Positions 8,755 to 17,548 are shown, numbered from the stretch's first letter. The stretch is DNA of 64,000 nt from Helicobacteraceae bacterium (GCA_027038835.1 JALWGC010000013.1:1-64000), one strand, 5' to 3'. The notes: a model not told the origin generated them from the letters alone. Program-made: numbers and translations.

Positions 8755-10113
8755 CTACTTCATAAGTCCCGGAGGCATACCGCCGCCTCCAAGCTGACCC
8801 ATCATCGATTGCAAATCTTTCATGCCCCCTTTACCGGAGAGCTTTTTCATCATTTTCCCTGCATTTTTGAACTGTTTTATCATGCGGTTGACCTCGACGA
8901 TATCAAGTCCACAACCTTTGGCTATACGCTGTTTGCGGGAATTGTTGAGCAAATCCGGGTCTTCACGCTCTTTTGGAGTCATCGAGCTTATCATCGCTTT
9001 GAGGTGTTTTAGCTCCTGGGAATTTTCCATATCGAAATCTTTGAGCGCTTTTGCCATACCGCCCATCCCCGGAATCATACCAAGGAGTGACTTCATACTT
9101 CCCATCTTCTTCATCGCTTCCATCTGCTCTAAAAAATCGTTGAAGTTGAACTTCCCTTTTTTTATCTTTTTGGTGAGCTGTTTGGCTTTTTTCTCATCGA
9201 TTACGTTGCTCGCTTTTTCGGCAAGCCCTTCGATATCCCCAAGCCCCATAAGGCGGTTGACGATTCTATCCGGGAGGAAAACTTCCAAGTCTTCCATCTT
9301 CTCCCCGCTACCGATGAAACGAAGCGGTACTTGTACCAAATACGCTATACCAAGCGCCACGCCCCCTTTGGAATCACCGTCGTACTTGGAGAGAATAACA
9401 CCGTCGATGCCGATTTGCTCTTTGAAACTCGTCGCAGTTCTAACTGCGTCTTGCCCAGTCAAAGAATCCGCTACGTAGAAAATCTCATCGGGCTGGGCGG
9501 CTTCTTTGACCTCTTTTAGTTCTTGCATCAACTCTTCGTCTATCGCAAGTCGTCCGGCGGTATCGATAAGCACTACATCATAGAGTTTTCGCTTCGCCGT
9601 TTCAAGAGCCGCTTTGACGACATCGACCGGATTTTTCGTCGCTTCGTCTTCGTACAAATCTACTCCGATTTGAGAGGTGATTTGACGAAGCTGCTCGACT
9701 GCCGCCAAACGTTGCAAGTCCGCCGCTACGACAAGTACCTTTTTCTTTTTCTGGTTTTTCAAGTACGTCGCGAGTTTCCCCGTCGTAGTGGTTTTCCCAG
9801 AGCCTTGCAAACCTGTCATCAAAATAACCGTCGGCGGATTCGATGCGAAAACGAACCCTTTGTTTCCTCCCGTGTCCAAGAGCTTGTAGAGAGTTTGTCT
9901 CAAAGCATCGAGAAACTGGTCTTTACCGATGCCGGCTTTTTTCGTCTCTATCTCCACCTCTTTGATAAGCTCTCGTACCACTTTATGGTGTACATCGGCT
10001 TTGAGAAGCGATTTTTTCAGCTCCCCAAGCGCTTTGCTCAGCGCTTTGGCATCATCTTTGAAGCGTATTTTTTTTATTGCGTTTGTAAAACTATCTGTTA
10101 AAGTGTCAAACAT
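8755..10113 (-). CDS. ffh: signal recognition particle protein Ffh (SRP54)
   Basis: The 452-residue product has the N domain (1-85), the SRP GTPase G domain (GLQGSGKTTTTGKLA P-loop, DTAGR, SKYDGDSKGG) and a methionine-rich M domain (about 300-452, with MKKMGSMKSLLGMIPGMGGM). With 4.5S RNA it binds signal sequences and targets ribosomes to FtsY. A TACAAT -10 box at 10140-10145 suggests its own promoter. The 4.5S RNA gene is not in the window. Confidence 0.98.
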   Translation of the reverse strand: MFDTLTDSFTNAIKKIRFKDDAKALSKALGELKKSLLKADVHHKVVRELIKEVEIETKKAGIGKDQFLDALRQTLYKLLDTGGNKGFVFASNPPTVILMTGLQGSGKTTTTGKLATYLKNQKKKKVLVVAADLQRLAAVEQLRQITSQIGVDLYEDEATKNPVDVVKAALETAKRKLYDVVLIDTAGRLAIDEELMQELKEVKEAAQPDEIFYVADSLTGQDAVRTATSFKEQIGIDGVILSKYDGDSKGGVALGIAYLVQVPLRFIGSGEKMEDLEVFLPDRIVNRLMGLGDIEGLAEKASNVIDEKKAKQLTKKIKKGKFNFNDFLEQMEAMKKMGSMKSLLGMIPGMGGMAKALKDFDMENSQELKHLKAMISSMTPKEREDPDLLNNSRKQRIAKGCGLDIVEVNRMIKQFKNAGKMMKKLSGKGGMKDLQSMMGQLGGGGMPPGLMK

Positions 10114-10153
10114 TCATATTCTCCATTTTAATTAATGCGATTGTATCGAAATT

Positions 10154-10888
10154 TTACTGAAAATCTTTAAAAATTTTCGGCTCGTTACTTACGAACTCTT
10201 TGTCAAAAAGTTTCACTTTGTGCGCATGGAGCATAACACGTCTGGCACTTCGTCCGCCATATTCGACATCCCCGACGATGGGGTGTTCGATATAGCGTAA
10301 ATGGGTGCGGATTTGGTGTGTTCTACCGTAATGGATAACCACTTTGACTTTCGTTTTTTTTGCCGCAACCTCGAGAGGATACACCTCGGTAACGGCCGGT
10401 TTGCCTTTGGATGAGACGTTGGAGTGCGCTTTGCCCCCTTTTTTGGTCGTAACGATAGGGCGATCGACAACCACGTCTTCGGCTATGATCCCCTCCACCC
10501 AAGCGATATACTCTTTATAGACTCGATCGTGCTTGAACTCTTCGATCGCTTTTTTTCGAAACTCCTCGTTTTTGACAAGCATCAAAACACCGCTTGTTTC
10601 ACGATCGAGCCGATGTAAAAGGCGCGTACCTCTAAACATCCGTTCTATTTCGTCCGAATTGACATACGGCGGTTTCTCCACCACAAGCAAATCGTCATCT
10701 TCGAAAATCAGTTTCGGTTTTTCTACCGTTTCGACTCGAAACTTCGTCTTTGTGTCTATTTCGCCTCTGGCGATAACCACTTTCTTGTTTCCTACATATA
10801 CCAAGCCTCTATCTATCATCTCTTTGGCTTTGGAGTTGGAAATCCCCTCTTGTTTGGCTAGAAGTTTGTATGCTTTCTCTTTAGGCAT
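10154..10888 (-). CDS. RluA-family pseudouridine synthase
   Basis: The 244-residue protein has an N-terminal S4 RNA-binding segment (about 1-60; SNSKAKEMIDRGLVYVGN) and a RluA-type catalytic domain with the HRLDRETSG motif that carries the catalytic Asp. GRTHQIRTHLR is the second family motif. It isomerises uridines in rRNA (RluC/RluD-like) or tRNA; the exact site is not clear. It overlaps the waaA stop by 8 bp, the conserved Campylobacterota pairing. Confidence 0.92.
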   Translation of the reverse strand: MPKEKAYKLLAKQEGISNSKAKEMIDRGLVYVGNKKVVIARGEIDTKTKFRVETVEKPKLIFEDDDLLVVEKPPYVNSDEIERMFRGTRLLHRLDRETSGVLMLVKNEEFRKKAIEEFKHDRVYKEYIAWVEGIIAEDVVVDRPIVTTKKGGKAHSNVSSKGKPAVTEVYPLEVAAKKTKVKVVIHYGRTHQIRTHLRYIEHPIVGDVEYGGRSARRVMLHAHKVKLFDKEFVSNEPKIFKDFQ

Positions 10889-12044
10889 ATTGTCGTATCC
10901 TTTCTACGATAGCTTCCAAATCTATCGTTTCATCCACCGTTGAAGGTGGTAAATCTTTCGCTTTTTCCAAAGCGTCCGCGATTTCTTCTTTACCCACGTA
11001 TTGTACATGAGCGACGTATCTAAAAAGCTCCTTTTGGTGGAAAAAGTGCTTGCCGGTAATGATTTTACACCCAAAATGAGCGGGTTCGAGCGGATTGTGT
11101 CCACCTACGTCCTCTTTGAACGCTCCTCCCAAAATCGCCACATCGCCAATGGCGTAGATGTTGCTCAGTTCACCCATCTTGTCCACCAAAACCAAGTCGC
11201 TTACAAGCTCCTTAGTCTGTGAAAACTTGCTTAAACTCCAACCGTTTTCATGTGCGTAGTTTTGCATCAGTCCATACACCGAGCCAAAACGCTCCGGATG
11301 GCGAGGAACGACGATAAGCTTTGCGTCATTATGCGTTTTTTTATACTCGCTAAAAGCTTTCAAAATCGCTTCTTCTTCCCCTTCATGAGTACTGCCGGCG
11401 ACTATTGTCTCCCCTTTTGGTTTAAGGTAGTGTTTGGTTTGTGTTATTTTCGCACCCAACTTGATGTTGCCGACAACTTCGACATTTTTCGCACCCAAAG
11501 CCTCAAGTCGGTACGCATCTATCTCACTTTGTGCCAGCACTAAATCGATATGCTCGAACATTTTACGATAGAACCAAGCCATTTTCATGTATTTTTTATG
11601 CGACTTGTCGGAGATGCGGGCATTGAGCAGTACCGTTTTGGCTCCTTTTTTCTTTACACTCAAAAAAAGCATATACCAAAGCTCCGCTTCCAAAACGACG
11701 ACAAGTTTGTGTTTTTGCACCCAAAAAGGTAAAAAAATCTCATACGGCAAATAGCGCACACTCGCTTCGTACTTTTTCGCTTCGGCAAAACCGGTGTGGG
11801 TAATGGTGGTTATATCCACCTTATGATGCAAAAGCTCGAGTATCGGCTTGAGTGCCCTTGCCTCACCGAGAGAACATACATGAAACCAGATTTCGCTTGG
11901 AGGCGTAAACGGAGGATTGTTCTTGAGAAAAAAACGTGCCGGAACGGACTCTTTGTATTTTTGCTTGAAAGAGAGGTAAATCAAAAGCGGAAGCGCCAAA
12001 ACATACAGCACAACCGCCAATAGATAGTAAAAAAGAGTAAACAC
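10881..12044 (-). CDS. waaA: 3-deoxy-D-manno-octulosonic acid (Kdo) transferase
   Basis: WaaA/KdtA transfers Kdo from CMP-Kdo to lipid A precursor at the inner membrane. The chosen product is 387 residues, beginning with a membrane anchor (FTLFYYLLAVVLYVLALPLLIYL split across the first 25 residues), followed by GT30 motifs such as WFHVCSLGEARAL, AELWYMLF and AGSTHEGEEE, and EDVGGHNPLEPA near the C-terminus. The open frame runs on to 12095 inside flgZ, but those 17 codons look like read-through. A GTG at 12044, five bases after the flgZ stop, fits family length better. KdsA, which makes the precursor, is encoded at 53197. Confidence 0.93.
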   Translation of the reverse strand: MFTLFYYLLAVVLYVLALPLLIYLSFKQKYKESVPARFFLKNNPPFTPPSEIWFHVCSLGEARALKPILELLHHKVDITTITHTGFAEAKKYEASVRYLPYEIFLPFWVQKHKLVVVLEAELWYMLFLSVKKKGAKTVLLNARISDKSHKKYMKMAWFYRKMFEHIDLVLAQSEIDAYRLEALGAKNVEVVGNIKLGAKITQTKHYLKPKGETIVAGSTHEGEEEAILKAFSEYKKTHNDAKLIVVPRHPERFGSVYGLMQNYAHENGWSLSKFSQTKELVSDLVLVDKMGELSNIYAIGDVAILGGAFKEDVGGHNPLEPAHFGCKIITGKHFFHQKELFRYVAHVQYVGKEEIADALEKAKDLPPSTVDETIDLEAIVERIRQYA

Positions 12045-12048
12045 CGTT

Positions 12049-12771
12049 TTACTCGTTTGCCGCTTCCTCTTCTTCGATATAGAGGATACGTCCACAGTGT
12101 GGGCAAGTTACGATCTCTTCCCCTTTGATAACATCGGCATAGACCTTTTCGCTAATGACCATATAGCATCCCATACACGCTTGCTCTCTTACCGGAACGA
12201 CTGCGGTGTTTTTCGCCCAGCGACGTATTTTTTGGTAAAACGCAAGCGCTTTTTGGTTCATCTCGGCTATAAGCTGCTCTTTACGTTTGAAAATCTCTTC
12301 ACGCTCTTTTTGAATCTCTTGCAGTTTCTCCTCGACCTCTTTTTTCACCGTTTCGAGGTTCGCTTCGACCTCTTCGAGGTTTTTCTTCGCTATTTCGATC
12401 TGCTCTTTTTTCGCTTCGATGATCTTTTCCAAGCGCGCGATCTCTTCGTTTGCGAACGTAATCTGCTCTTTGGCGATCTCCTCTTCGAGTTGCAGCGATT
12501 TTATCTCACGCTCTGTTTTGACTTCGTTACTTTTTTTCGCAAGCTCTTCGAGTTTGTCCGAAAGCTCTTGGATATGAAGTTCGTTTTTACGTTTTTTTTG
12601 TTCCTCTTCCTCGATTTCACGCGTGAGGTTCTCTATATCTTTGACGATACTGTCCCGTTTTGCCAATACCGCTTCGTATTTATAGTTGGCTTCTTCGATC
12701 TGCGGTTCGAACGCATCGATTTCATTGTCGATTTTCGCAAGCTCTATCAGTTGCTTTAGATGCTGGTTCAT
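12049..12771 (-). CDS. flgZ: coiled-coil zinc-ribbon protein, FlgZ/HP0958 type
   Basis: The 240-residue protein has a long charged coiled coil (about 15-180) and a C-terminal zinc ribbon (CMGCYMVI and CPHCGRI). In Helicobacter the homologue HP0958 supports flagellar gene expression by protecting RpoN and binding flaA mRNA. The frame opens at a GTG at 12804, but the family starts MNxHLKQLIE. The ATG at 12771 gives exactly that, with an AAAGGAGAG ribosome site just upstream, so I moved the start there. The extra upstream codons fall inside an inverted-repeat element. The assignment rests on family similarity; the flagellar role is inferred. Confidence 0.88.
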   Translation of the reverse strand: MNQHLKQLIELAKIDNEIDAFEPQIEEANYKYEAVLAKRDSIVKDIENLTREIEEEEQKKRKNELHIQELSDKLEELAKKSNEVKTEREIKSLQLEEEIAKEQITFANEEIARLEKIIEAKKEQIEIAKKNLEEVEANLETVKKEVEEKLQEIQKEREEIFKRKEQLIAEMNQKALAFYQKIRRWAKNTAVVPVREQACMGCYMVISEKVYADVIKGEEIVTCPHCGRILYIEEEEAANE

Positions 12772-12788
12772 CTCTCTCCTTTGGGTAT

Positions 12789-13057
12789 AACTGATCTTAT
12801 GCACCTATATCATCTGTGAGTGGCATAAGTTGCAATCTATCTTAAGCTTCTTGAGAAACCAAAGCGCTCGATCGCTAAATATTTCACTTGCATATCTACT
12901 TGCAACTTATGCCATCCTGCAAGGACAATAAAGAGAAAGCACCATCTGACTTCGTTGGAAAACCTCCACCGTAGAACAACTACGCTGGAGAACTTCCGCC
13001 TTGCATCTGATACTTTCTCCTTTTGCTCAAAGAGGATATAGGTACATAAGATCAGTT
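12789..13057 (-). repeat. nested-palindrome element, MITE-like or structured RNA
   Basis: The gap between flgZ and the Nif3-type gene is filled by a 269-bp element. Its ends are 23-bp inverted repeats with one mismatch (12789-12811 AACTGATCTTATGCACC..., 13035-13057 its complement). Inside are a 15-bp perfect inverted repeat (12821-12835 / 12900-12914, core GGCATAAGTTGCA) and an 18-bp imperfect hairpin (12959-12976 / 12982-12999, core CCTCCACCGTAG / CTACGCTGGAG). GAGAAAG/CTTTCTC arms flank that hairpin. No credible reading frame is present. It could be a non-autonomous transposable element or a transcribed structured RNA; strand is nominal. No other copy is visible in the window. Confidence 0.6.
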
Positions 13058-13067
13058 TAGTTTGGGG

Positions 13068-13790
13068 TTAAATATAAACGAATGGATTAACCGATTGTGA
13101 AATTATAGCTTGTAAGCCGATTTTTTTCAACTCTTTTTGTAAAATAGGTGCAAAAAACTTCTCACTCTCGAAATGATCGATGTCTATCATGGAGATTTTC
13201 AGCGCGCGTGCGAGCATCGCGTCGTGGTATTTGATGTCACCGGTAAGATAACAATCCGCTTTCACATCCGCCAACATACTCGCCCCGCTTCCCGTACAAA
13301 GAGCCACACTCTCTATCTTGTCATGGCAACGCACGGTTTTTAGCACCTCCAGCCCAAAAACCTCCTGCACTTTTTTGGCAAAACTTTCAAAATCGCTTCG
13401 AACACGCATGTAAGCGACAAACCCCTCTTTTTTTTCTATTTCGAGTCCCAAAACCTCCGTAGCGACATAGTCGTTGAGGTGGGTGATGTCGAAGTTGGTA
13501 TGCAAAGCTATGGAGCTTATCTCTTTTTGGATCATTTTTTTGATGAACTTTGGAGGAAAAGTATCAAAATCGAAACTCTTCACACCGCCAAATATCAGCG
13601 GATGGTGAGTTAGAAGTAGGGTTTTTGGCTCCAAAGAATCCAAAAGTGCTTCATCGATGTCGATGCTTAGAACGATATGTTCTACCTCATCCTCCATGCT
13701 CCCAACTTGCAACCCGGAGTTATCCCAGCTCTCTTGCAGTTCAAAAGGGGAGATGGTGTTTAGTTTTTCGTAAATTTCAGATAATTTCAT
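13068..13790 (-). CDS. Nif3-like dinuclear metal-centre protein
   Basis: The 240-residue protein belongs to the Nif3/YbgI family (sometimes annotated GTP cyclohydrolase I type 2). Metal-ligand motifs are visible: LLTHHPLIFGG, IALHTNFD near the N-terminus and a late DIDHFESE. The family forms hexameric toroids with two metal ions per subunit; its reaction is still unclear. It is separated from flgZ by the palindromic element. Its start overlaps the stop of the methylase gene upstream by 4 bp. Confidence 0.88.
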   Translation of the reverse strand: MKLSEIYEKLNTISPFELQESWDNSGLQVGSMEDEVEHIVLSIDIDEALLDSLEPKTLLLTHHPLIFGGVKSFDFDTFPPKFIKKMIQKEISSIALHTNFDITHLNDYVATEVLGLEIEKKEGFVAYMRVRSDFESFAKKVQEVFGLEVLKTVRCHDKIESVALCTGSGASMLADVKADCYLTGDIKYHDAMLARALKISMIDIDHFESEKFFAPILQKELKKIGLQAIISQSVNPFVYI

Positions 13791-14794
13791 ACTCTTTTCT
13801 CCAATATATGCAGATACTCAAAAGTTTTATCCGCTTTGTGATTTCGATTTTCCGTTTTATCTGCTTTGAAGCGGCTGTACTCTTTTGTCTTCAGACAATA
13901 CGCGCCAAACTTCTGCATAATCTTTTTTACCTCATCTTCGCTCATAAGCCCTTCGTTATTGTAGCTAAGAAAGATATACTTGAAGTTCGCATTTTGCAAT
14001 AGCTCCTCAAAACTTCTTAGAACCTCGCTTTTTTTGCAGTAACTCGATCGGTTATACTCCCTAAGCCCTGTTTTGCCTTTTGGAGTGAAGTTATCATACT
14101 TGGCAATGGTATTGAGCAAATGATAGTTCGCACCGTACTGGCGTTGGTTGTAAGGCGGGTCGAGATAGAGAATGTCCCCTTGTATCTTTTTTATAAGCTC
14201 ATTGCTATCTTCATTGTAAACTTCGTGGGTATTGTCGTTTACGACAAACTCCGCACCCTCTATCACAAGCTCCTTTTGCGCCGATTTTTTGAGGTGTTTT
14301 AAAAATGCGCCGTAAACGCTTGCGGTATTTGCCACTTTATCGGCACTCTCTATAAGTGAAGCGAGTAAAAAGTAGTAAATATCTTCATCTATCTCCCTAC
14401 TCTCATACCAACGCTCTATCTGCACTCTTGCAGCATCGATCTTTTTCCCGTTTGCATCACTGAAGTAGTTTCTCCCACTCCCGCTACCAAAGCAGTAGTT
14501 ATTGTAGATAAACCCCGTATCTATGGGTGGCAGAACATTGAGCTTTTCTATATAAATCTCTTTATTTTCTATCTCTTGATGGTTTTGGATATAGTTGCGA
14601 TTAAGCACATAGCTATAATACTCAAAATCGTTGGCTATAACCTTTTTGACATCCTTTTTGAAAGTCCGCCCGACTATCCCCGTCCCTGCAAAGATATCAC
14701 AAAATGTTTTTTCACTCAAATCATCCCCGACGATATCCTTTACCGTCTGCTCGATCCAAGATGAGAGTTTGTATTTGGAGCCTATGTAATTCAT
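13787..14794 (-). CDS. D12-class DNA adenine-N6 methyltransferase, apparently orphan
   Basis: The 335-residue protein carries motif I of the S-adenosylmethionine site (FCDIFAGTGIVGRTF) and the catalytic DPPYNQRQY motif of D12-class (Dam/MboI-type) adenine methylases. The frame extends to a GTG at 14806, but the ATG at 14794 (MNYIGSKYKL) matches the usual family start. No restriction endonuclease gene is adjacent: the neighbours are a Nif3-type gene and a TPR gene. It could therefore be a solitary regulatory methylase or the remnant of a restriction-modification system. Recognition sequence unknown. Confidence 0.85.
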   Translation of the reverse strand: MNYIGSKYKLSSWIEQTVKDIVGDDLSEKTFCDIFAGTGIVGRTFKKDVKKVIANDFEYYSYVLNRNYIQNHQEIENKEIYIEKLNVLPPIDTGFIYNNYCFGSGSGRNYFSDANGKKIDAARVQIERWYESREIDEDIYYFLLASLIESADKVANTASVYGAFLKHLKKSAQKELVIEGAEFVVNDNTHEVYNEDSNELIKKIQGDILYLDPPYNQRQYGANYHLLNTIAKYDNFTPKGKTGLREYNRSSYCKKSEVLRSFEELLQNANFKYIFLSYNNEGLMSEDEVKKIMQKFGAYCLKTKEYSRFKADKTENRNHKADKTFEYLHILEKRV

Positions 14795-14812
14795 CGTTTG
14801 GCACACCGACTT

Positions 14813-15436
14813 TTAATACTTCAACTCCCCTTGGAGTTTTTCTATCTCCTCTTTTGCCGCTTCGAGCGTTTCATCGAGTTTTAACGCTTTTTTGTACTCC
14901 TCTATGGCATCTTCGAGGTGTCCGAGGTCTTGGAGGATGTTGGCGTAGTTGAAGTGATATACCGCATTGTCGTTTTCCAAATCGAGTGCTTTTTGGATCA
15001 TCCTCGATGCTTGTGGAAGATTGCCTTGTGCGCGGTAGCTTGAAGCCATAAGCGCGTAGATGGCTGGGTCTTGGTCATCCCCCTTAAGGGCATCTTCAAG
15101 CGCTTCTATAGCGTTTTGGTAATCTTCTTGTTTATAAAGGATAAACCCTATTTTGTACAAAATCTCCGCATCGTAAGGTTTTTGGTAATTCGCCTCACGC
15201 AGTATCATCAATGCTTTGTCAAGCTCCCCTTTTTCGTACGCTTCGTCCGCTTGAGCTATAAGCTCTTTGACGGTGTAAATGGTTTTTGGGGTGAACTCTT
15301 TGATATCGCTCTCTATCCCTCCGTCGTCGAAAGGGCGGGGTTTGGTATCGCCGTCTTCGAGCGAGTTGACATGTTTGTACACTTGGTATGCGAAAAACGC
15401 GGTTATGGCAAAGAGAATAAGCTGAAACGTCGTCAT
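14813..15436 (-). CDS. membrane-anchored tetratricopeptide-repeat protein
   Basis: The 207-residue protein has an N-terminal membrane helix (TTFQLILFAITAFFAYQVY) and then about four tandem TPR units from residue 55 on (ALMILREANYQKPYDAEILY, AIEALEDALKGDDQDPAIYA and so on). TPRs are protein-docking scaffolds; the partner is unknown. The start is the ATG sharing one base with the smpB stop (TGATG), preferred over an in-frame GTG two codons earlier. It would face the cytoplasm or periplasm depending on orientation, which is not clear. Confidence 0.8.
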   Translation of the reverse strand: MTTFQLILFAITAFFAYQVYKHVNSLEDGDTKPRPFDDGGIESDIKEFTPKTIYTVKELIAQADEAYEKGELDKALMILREANYQKPYDAEILYKIGFILYKQEDYQNAIEALEDALKGDDQDPAIYALMASSYRAQGNLPQASRMIQKALDLENDNAVYHFNYANILQDLGHLEDAIEEYKKALKLDETLEAAKEEIEKLQGELKY

Positions 15437-15888
15437 CACCACCCTTTCATGCTGCGCTCGATATCACGTTTGATATCTTTTTCTTTCAAATCAGCACGTT
15501 TGTCATGGAGTTTTTTCCCTTTTGCAATGGCGATTTGTAGTTTGGCTATATTTTTTTTGTTGAAATAAATCGAAAGAGGCACAATCGTGTAACCGTCTCG
15601 CTCGACAGCACGTTTGAGTTTTTCAATCTCTTTTTTATGTAGCAGCAGTTTTCTCGGCGCTCTTTCTTCATGACCGTAAAAATGGTGTGTCGTCTCGAGC
15701 CTGCCGATATGCGCGTTGAACAAAAACGGCTCCCCTTTGACAAGCTTGATGAAGCTGTCTTTGAGGTTGACCCGCTTGGCACGAAGCGCTTTGACTTCGC
15801 TTCCTTGCAACACTATACCCGCTTCGAATTTTTCGATAATTTCGTAATCATGAAACGCTTTTTTGTTTCTTGCGAGGGTTTCACCCAT
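15436..15888 (-). CDS. smpB: SsrA-binding protein
   Basis: The 150-residue SmpB binds tmRNA and carries it to stalled ribosomes for trans-translation. The core is recognisable from [20 protein letters not shown] to the basic C-terminal tail ([17 protein letters not shown]). Its TATAAT -10 is at 15916-15921. The tmRNA gene itself (ssrA) is not seen here. Confidence 0.96.
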   Translation of the reverse strand: MGETLARNKKAFHDYEIIEKFEAGIVLQGSEVKALRAKRVNLKDSFIKLVKGEPFLFNAHIGRLETTHHFYGHEERAPRKLLLHKKEIEKLKRAVERDGYTIVPLSIYFNKKNIAKLQIAIAKGKKLHDKRADLKEKDIKRDIERSMKGW

Positions 15889-15915
15889 GAACTGCCTTGG
15901 TGTTTTTTTGGAGGA

Positions 15916-15921
15916 ATTATA
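15916..15921 (-). promoter_or_regulatory. -10 box for smpB
   Basis: A perfect TATAAT (GTAGTATAATTCC context) on the minus strand lies 27 bases upstream of the smpB ATG. No -35 is evident. Confidence 0.6.
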
Positions 15922-15933
15922 CTACAAAAGTGG

Positions 15934-15960
15934 AAGCAAACGGCAGAAAATGCCGCTTGA
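15934..15960 (-). terminator. possible terminator after the outer-membrane protein gene
   Basis: A CGGCA/TGCCG hairpin with an AAGC/GCTT extension follows the stop of the upstream outer-membrane protein gene on the minus strand. It sits between that gene and the smpB promoter. The following tract is only moderately T-rich. Confidence 0.4.
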
Positions 15961-15963
15961 GCG

Positions 15964-16512
15964 TTAGAACTTGATTTTAACTCCGGCCATTACGGCATCC
16001 CCTTTTGGGCCGTCAATCGTCGAGCCTTCATACTCTACAACCGCATTGTACGTACGATTGAGCACATATTCCGCTCCGATGGCATACGACATACCCGTTT
16101 CGTCGTTGTGTTCATCGCCCACCGTTTCGTACTCGTACTCCAATCCTACCTTGCCGAGTACGCCGAATTTCTCCGTAAGTTCGTAAACATACACCAAATC
16201 GAAAGAAGCGGCGTAGTAATCTATGGTTTCTTTAGGCTCTTCGCCAACCTGTACATCGGCTGTTTCGAAAGTACCATCAAGCTCAAGAGCGAAACCGTAT
16301 GCAAGCTCGTAACCGAAATCGACTCCGATACCGATTCCCGCATCCCCTTTTTCTACTACCCCTTCATCGTTGGTGTAGTCCTCGCCAAAAGCATACATCC
16401 CTTTAACCGTCAAATACAACGGGCTTGATTCCTCTTGCTGTTCCCCTTCATGCGCATAAGCGGAAACACCAAAAAGAATCGATCCTGCAAGTAACAAGTT
16501 GGCTATTTTCAT
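15964..16512 (-). CDS. small outer-membrane beta-barrel protein
   Basis: The 182-residue protein has a clear signal peptide (MKIANLLLAGSILFGVSAYA, cleavage near AYA-HE). Alternating hydrophobic/polar strands follow, ending in the aromatic-terminated VMAGVKIKF typical of outer-membrane barrels. It resembles OmpA-like or opacity-type eight-stranded barrels, but I do not recognise a specific family. It is monocistronic, with a TATAAT box at 16539-16544. Confidence 0.75.
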   Translation of the reverse strand: MKIANLLLAGSILFGVSAYAHEGEQQEESSPLYLTVKGMYAFGEDYTNDEGVVEKGDAGIGIGVDFGYELAYGFALELDGTFETADVQVGEEPKETIDYYAASFDLVYVYELTEKFGVLGKVGLEYEYETVGDEHNDETGMSYAIGAEYVLNRTYNAVVEYEGSTIDGPKGDAVMAGVKIKF

Positions 16513-16538
16513 AAAATTCCTTTATATCAAGATGGAGG

Positions 16539-16544
16539 ATTATA
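16539..16544 (-). promoter_or_regulatory. -10 box for the outer-membrane protein gene
   Basis: TATAAT (GTGCTATAATCC) on the minus strand, 27 bases upstream of the ATG and preceded by TGC, an extended -10. Confidence 0.6.
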
Positions 16545-16556
16545 GCACACGAAAGT

Positions 16557-17321
16557 TTAGACAGCCCTAAAAAAACTGCTCCCGCTACCACTGAAAAACC
16601 ACCCTTTTTTCCTGCTTTTTTCAAGCTCGCCGTAGAGCTTCAAAGCAGGTGCGAAAAGGTCGTTAGCTTCCAAAGGTTCTTTGGTTTGCAGTACCTCTTT
16701 GGAAGAAAGAGTAAGCCATGTTCTTTCTTCCTCTTTAGTTATGGGTGCGAAGAAATTTTTTCTGTATTCTTTGTAAACCGCAGGGGTGGAGATTTCGATT
16801 TGCGGCGTGAAAGTCTCAATCGCAAGTGGGTCTTCATCAAACTCCTCGACAATCTCTCCGACTCCTTTGACATTGGCACTTTTGTAACCGTAGAGAAAAA
16901 ACGGCACATCCGCACCCACTTCCAAGCCGATTTTCACAAGCTCTTCGACACTAAGCCCAAGACCAAGCGTTTCGTTACACATATGCAAAAAAGTCGCTGC
17001 GTCGCTACTACCGCCGCCAAGCCCTGCAAATGCAGGAATCCGCTTTTCCACCCCTACACCGTTTTTATAGAAAAATGCCTCCAGCTCTTCGCTTTTGGTC
17101 GCTTCTAAAAGCGCTTTGTAGGCTTTGTAGATGGTGTTTTGGAAAGTCTCACAGGCAAAATCGCCCTCTATGAGAAATTTTCCACTTCTATTTGGGATGA
17201 AATAAAGCGTATCATGCAGTGTATCGACTCGCATGAATCTCGAGGCGATAGTATGGTACGCACCCCGTGTACCGGTGATTTTCAAAAAAATATTTACTTT
17301 TGCAAATGCCCTACGTTTCAT
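16557..17321 (-). CDS. ispE: 4-diphosphocytidyl-2-C-methyl-D-erythritol kinase
   Basis: The 254-residue GHMP-family kinase phosphorylates CDP-methylerythritol in the MEP isoprenoid pathway. The ATP-binding motif PAFAGLGGGSSDAATF is intact, and the N-terminal AKVNIFLKITG is typical. The C-terminal FSGSGSSFF is the third GHMP motif. It overlaps csrA by 4 bp in the Campylobacterota cluster truB-csrA-ispE. Confidence 0.96.
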   Translation of the reverse strand: MKRRAFAKVNIFLKITGTRGAYHTIASRFMRVDTLHDTLYFIPNRSGKFLIEGDFACETFQNTIYKAYKALLEATKSEELEAFFYKNGVGVEKRIPAFAGLGGGSSDAATFLHMCNETLGLGLSVEELVKIGLEVGADVPFFLYGYKSANVKGVGEIVEEFDEDPLAIETFTPQIEISTPAVYKEYRKNFFAPITKEEERTWLTLSSKEVLQTKEPLEANDLFAPALKLYGELEKSRKKGWFFSGSGSSFFRAV

Positions 17322-17548
17322 TTTTTAATACGTTTTGAAAGTTCACCCAAATCTTGCGACTGTGCATGTTTGGAGGCTTCTTTGTTCATATCCGCCACAT
17401 CCCTTGCCAGCTCTTCACGGATGATGGCTACATCGCTTGGAGCGTCTATTCCCAGTTTGACCACCCCTTTTTCCACCGAGATGATTTTTACGTAGATATC
17501 ATCCCCTATCAAAATAGCCTCATCCGTTTTTCGTGCCAAAACTAACAT
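17318..17548 (-). CDS. csrA: carbon storage regulator CsrA
   Basis: The 76-residue protein begins MLVLARKTDEAILIGDDI and contains the beta-strand core VKLGIDAP with the RNA-contacting region REELA. CsrA dimers bind GGA-containing hairpins in mRNA leaders; in Campylobacterota they control flagellin translation through FliW. It overlaps truB by 7 bp and ispE by 4 bp. Confidence 0.96.
   Translation of the reverse strand: MLVLARKTDEAILIGDDIYVKIISVEKGVVKLGIDAPSDVAIIREELARDVADMNKEASKHAQSQDLGELSKRIKK

Noticed and set aside
12045-12095. N-terminal extension of WaaA
   Set aside because: Basic non-family residues encoded inside flgZ; GTG at 12044 puts the membrane anchor at the N-terminus.
12097-12759. 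Long plus-strand frame of 220 codons
   Set aside because: It is the antisense of the FlgZ coiled coil; its Phe/Leu/Asp-rich translation is the mirror of Glu/Lys-rich codons.
12772-13067. RNase P RNA or tRNA in the palindromic gap
   Set aside because: The conserved RNase P motifs and a tRNA cloverleaf with TTCRANYC are not present on either strand.
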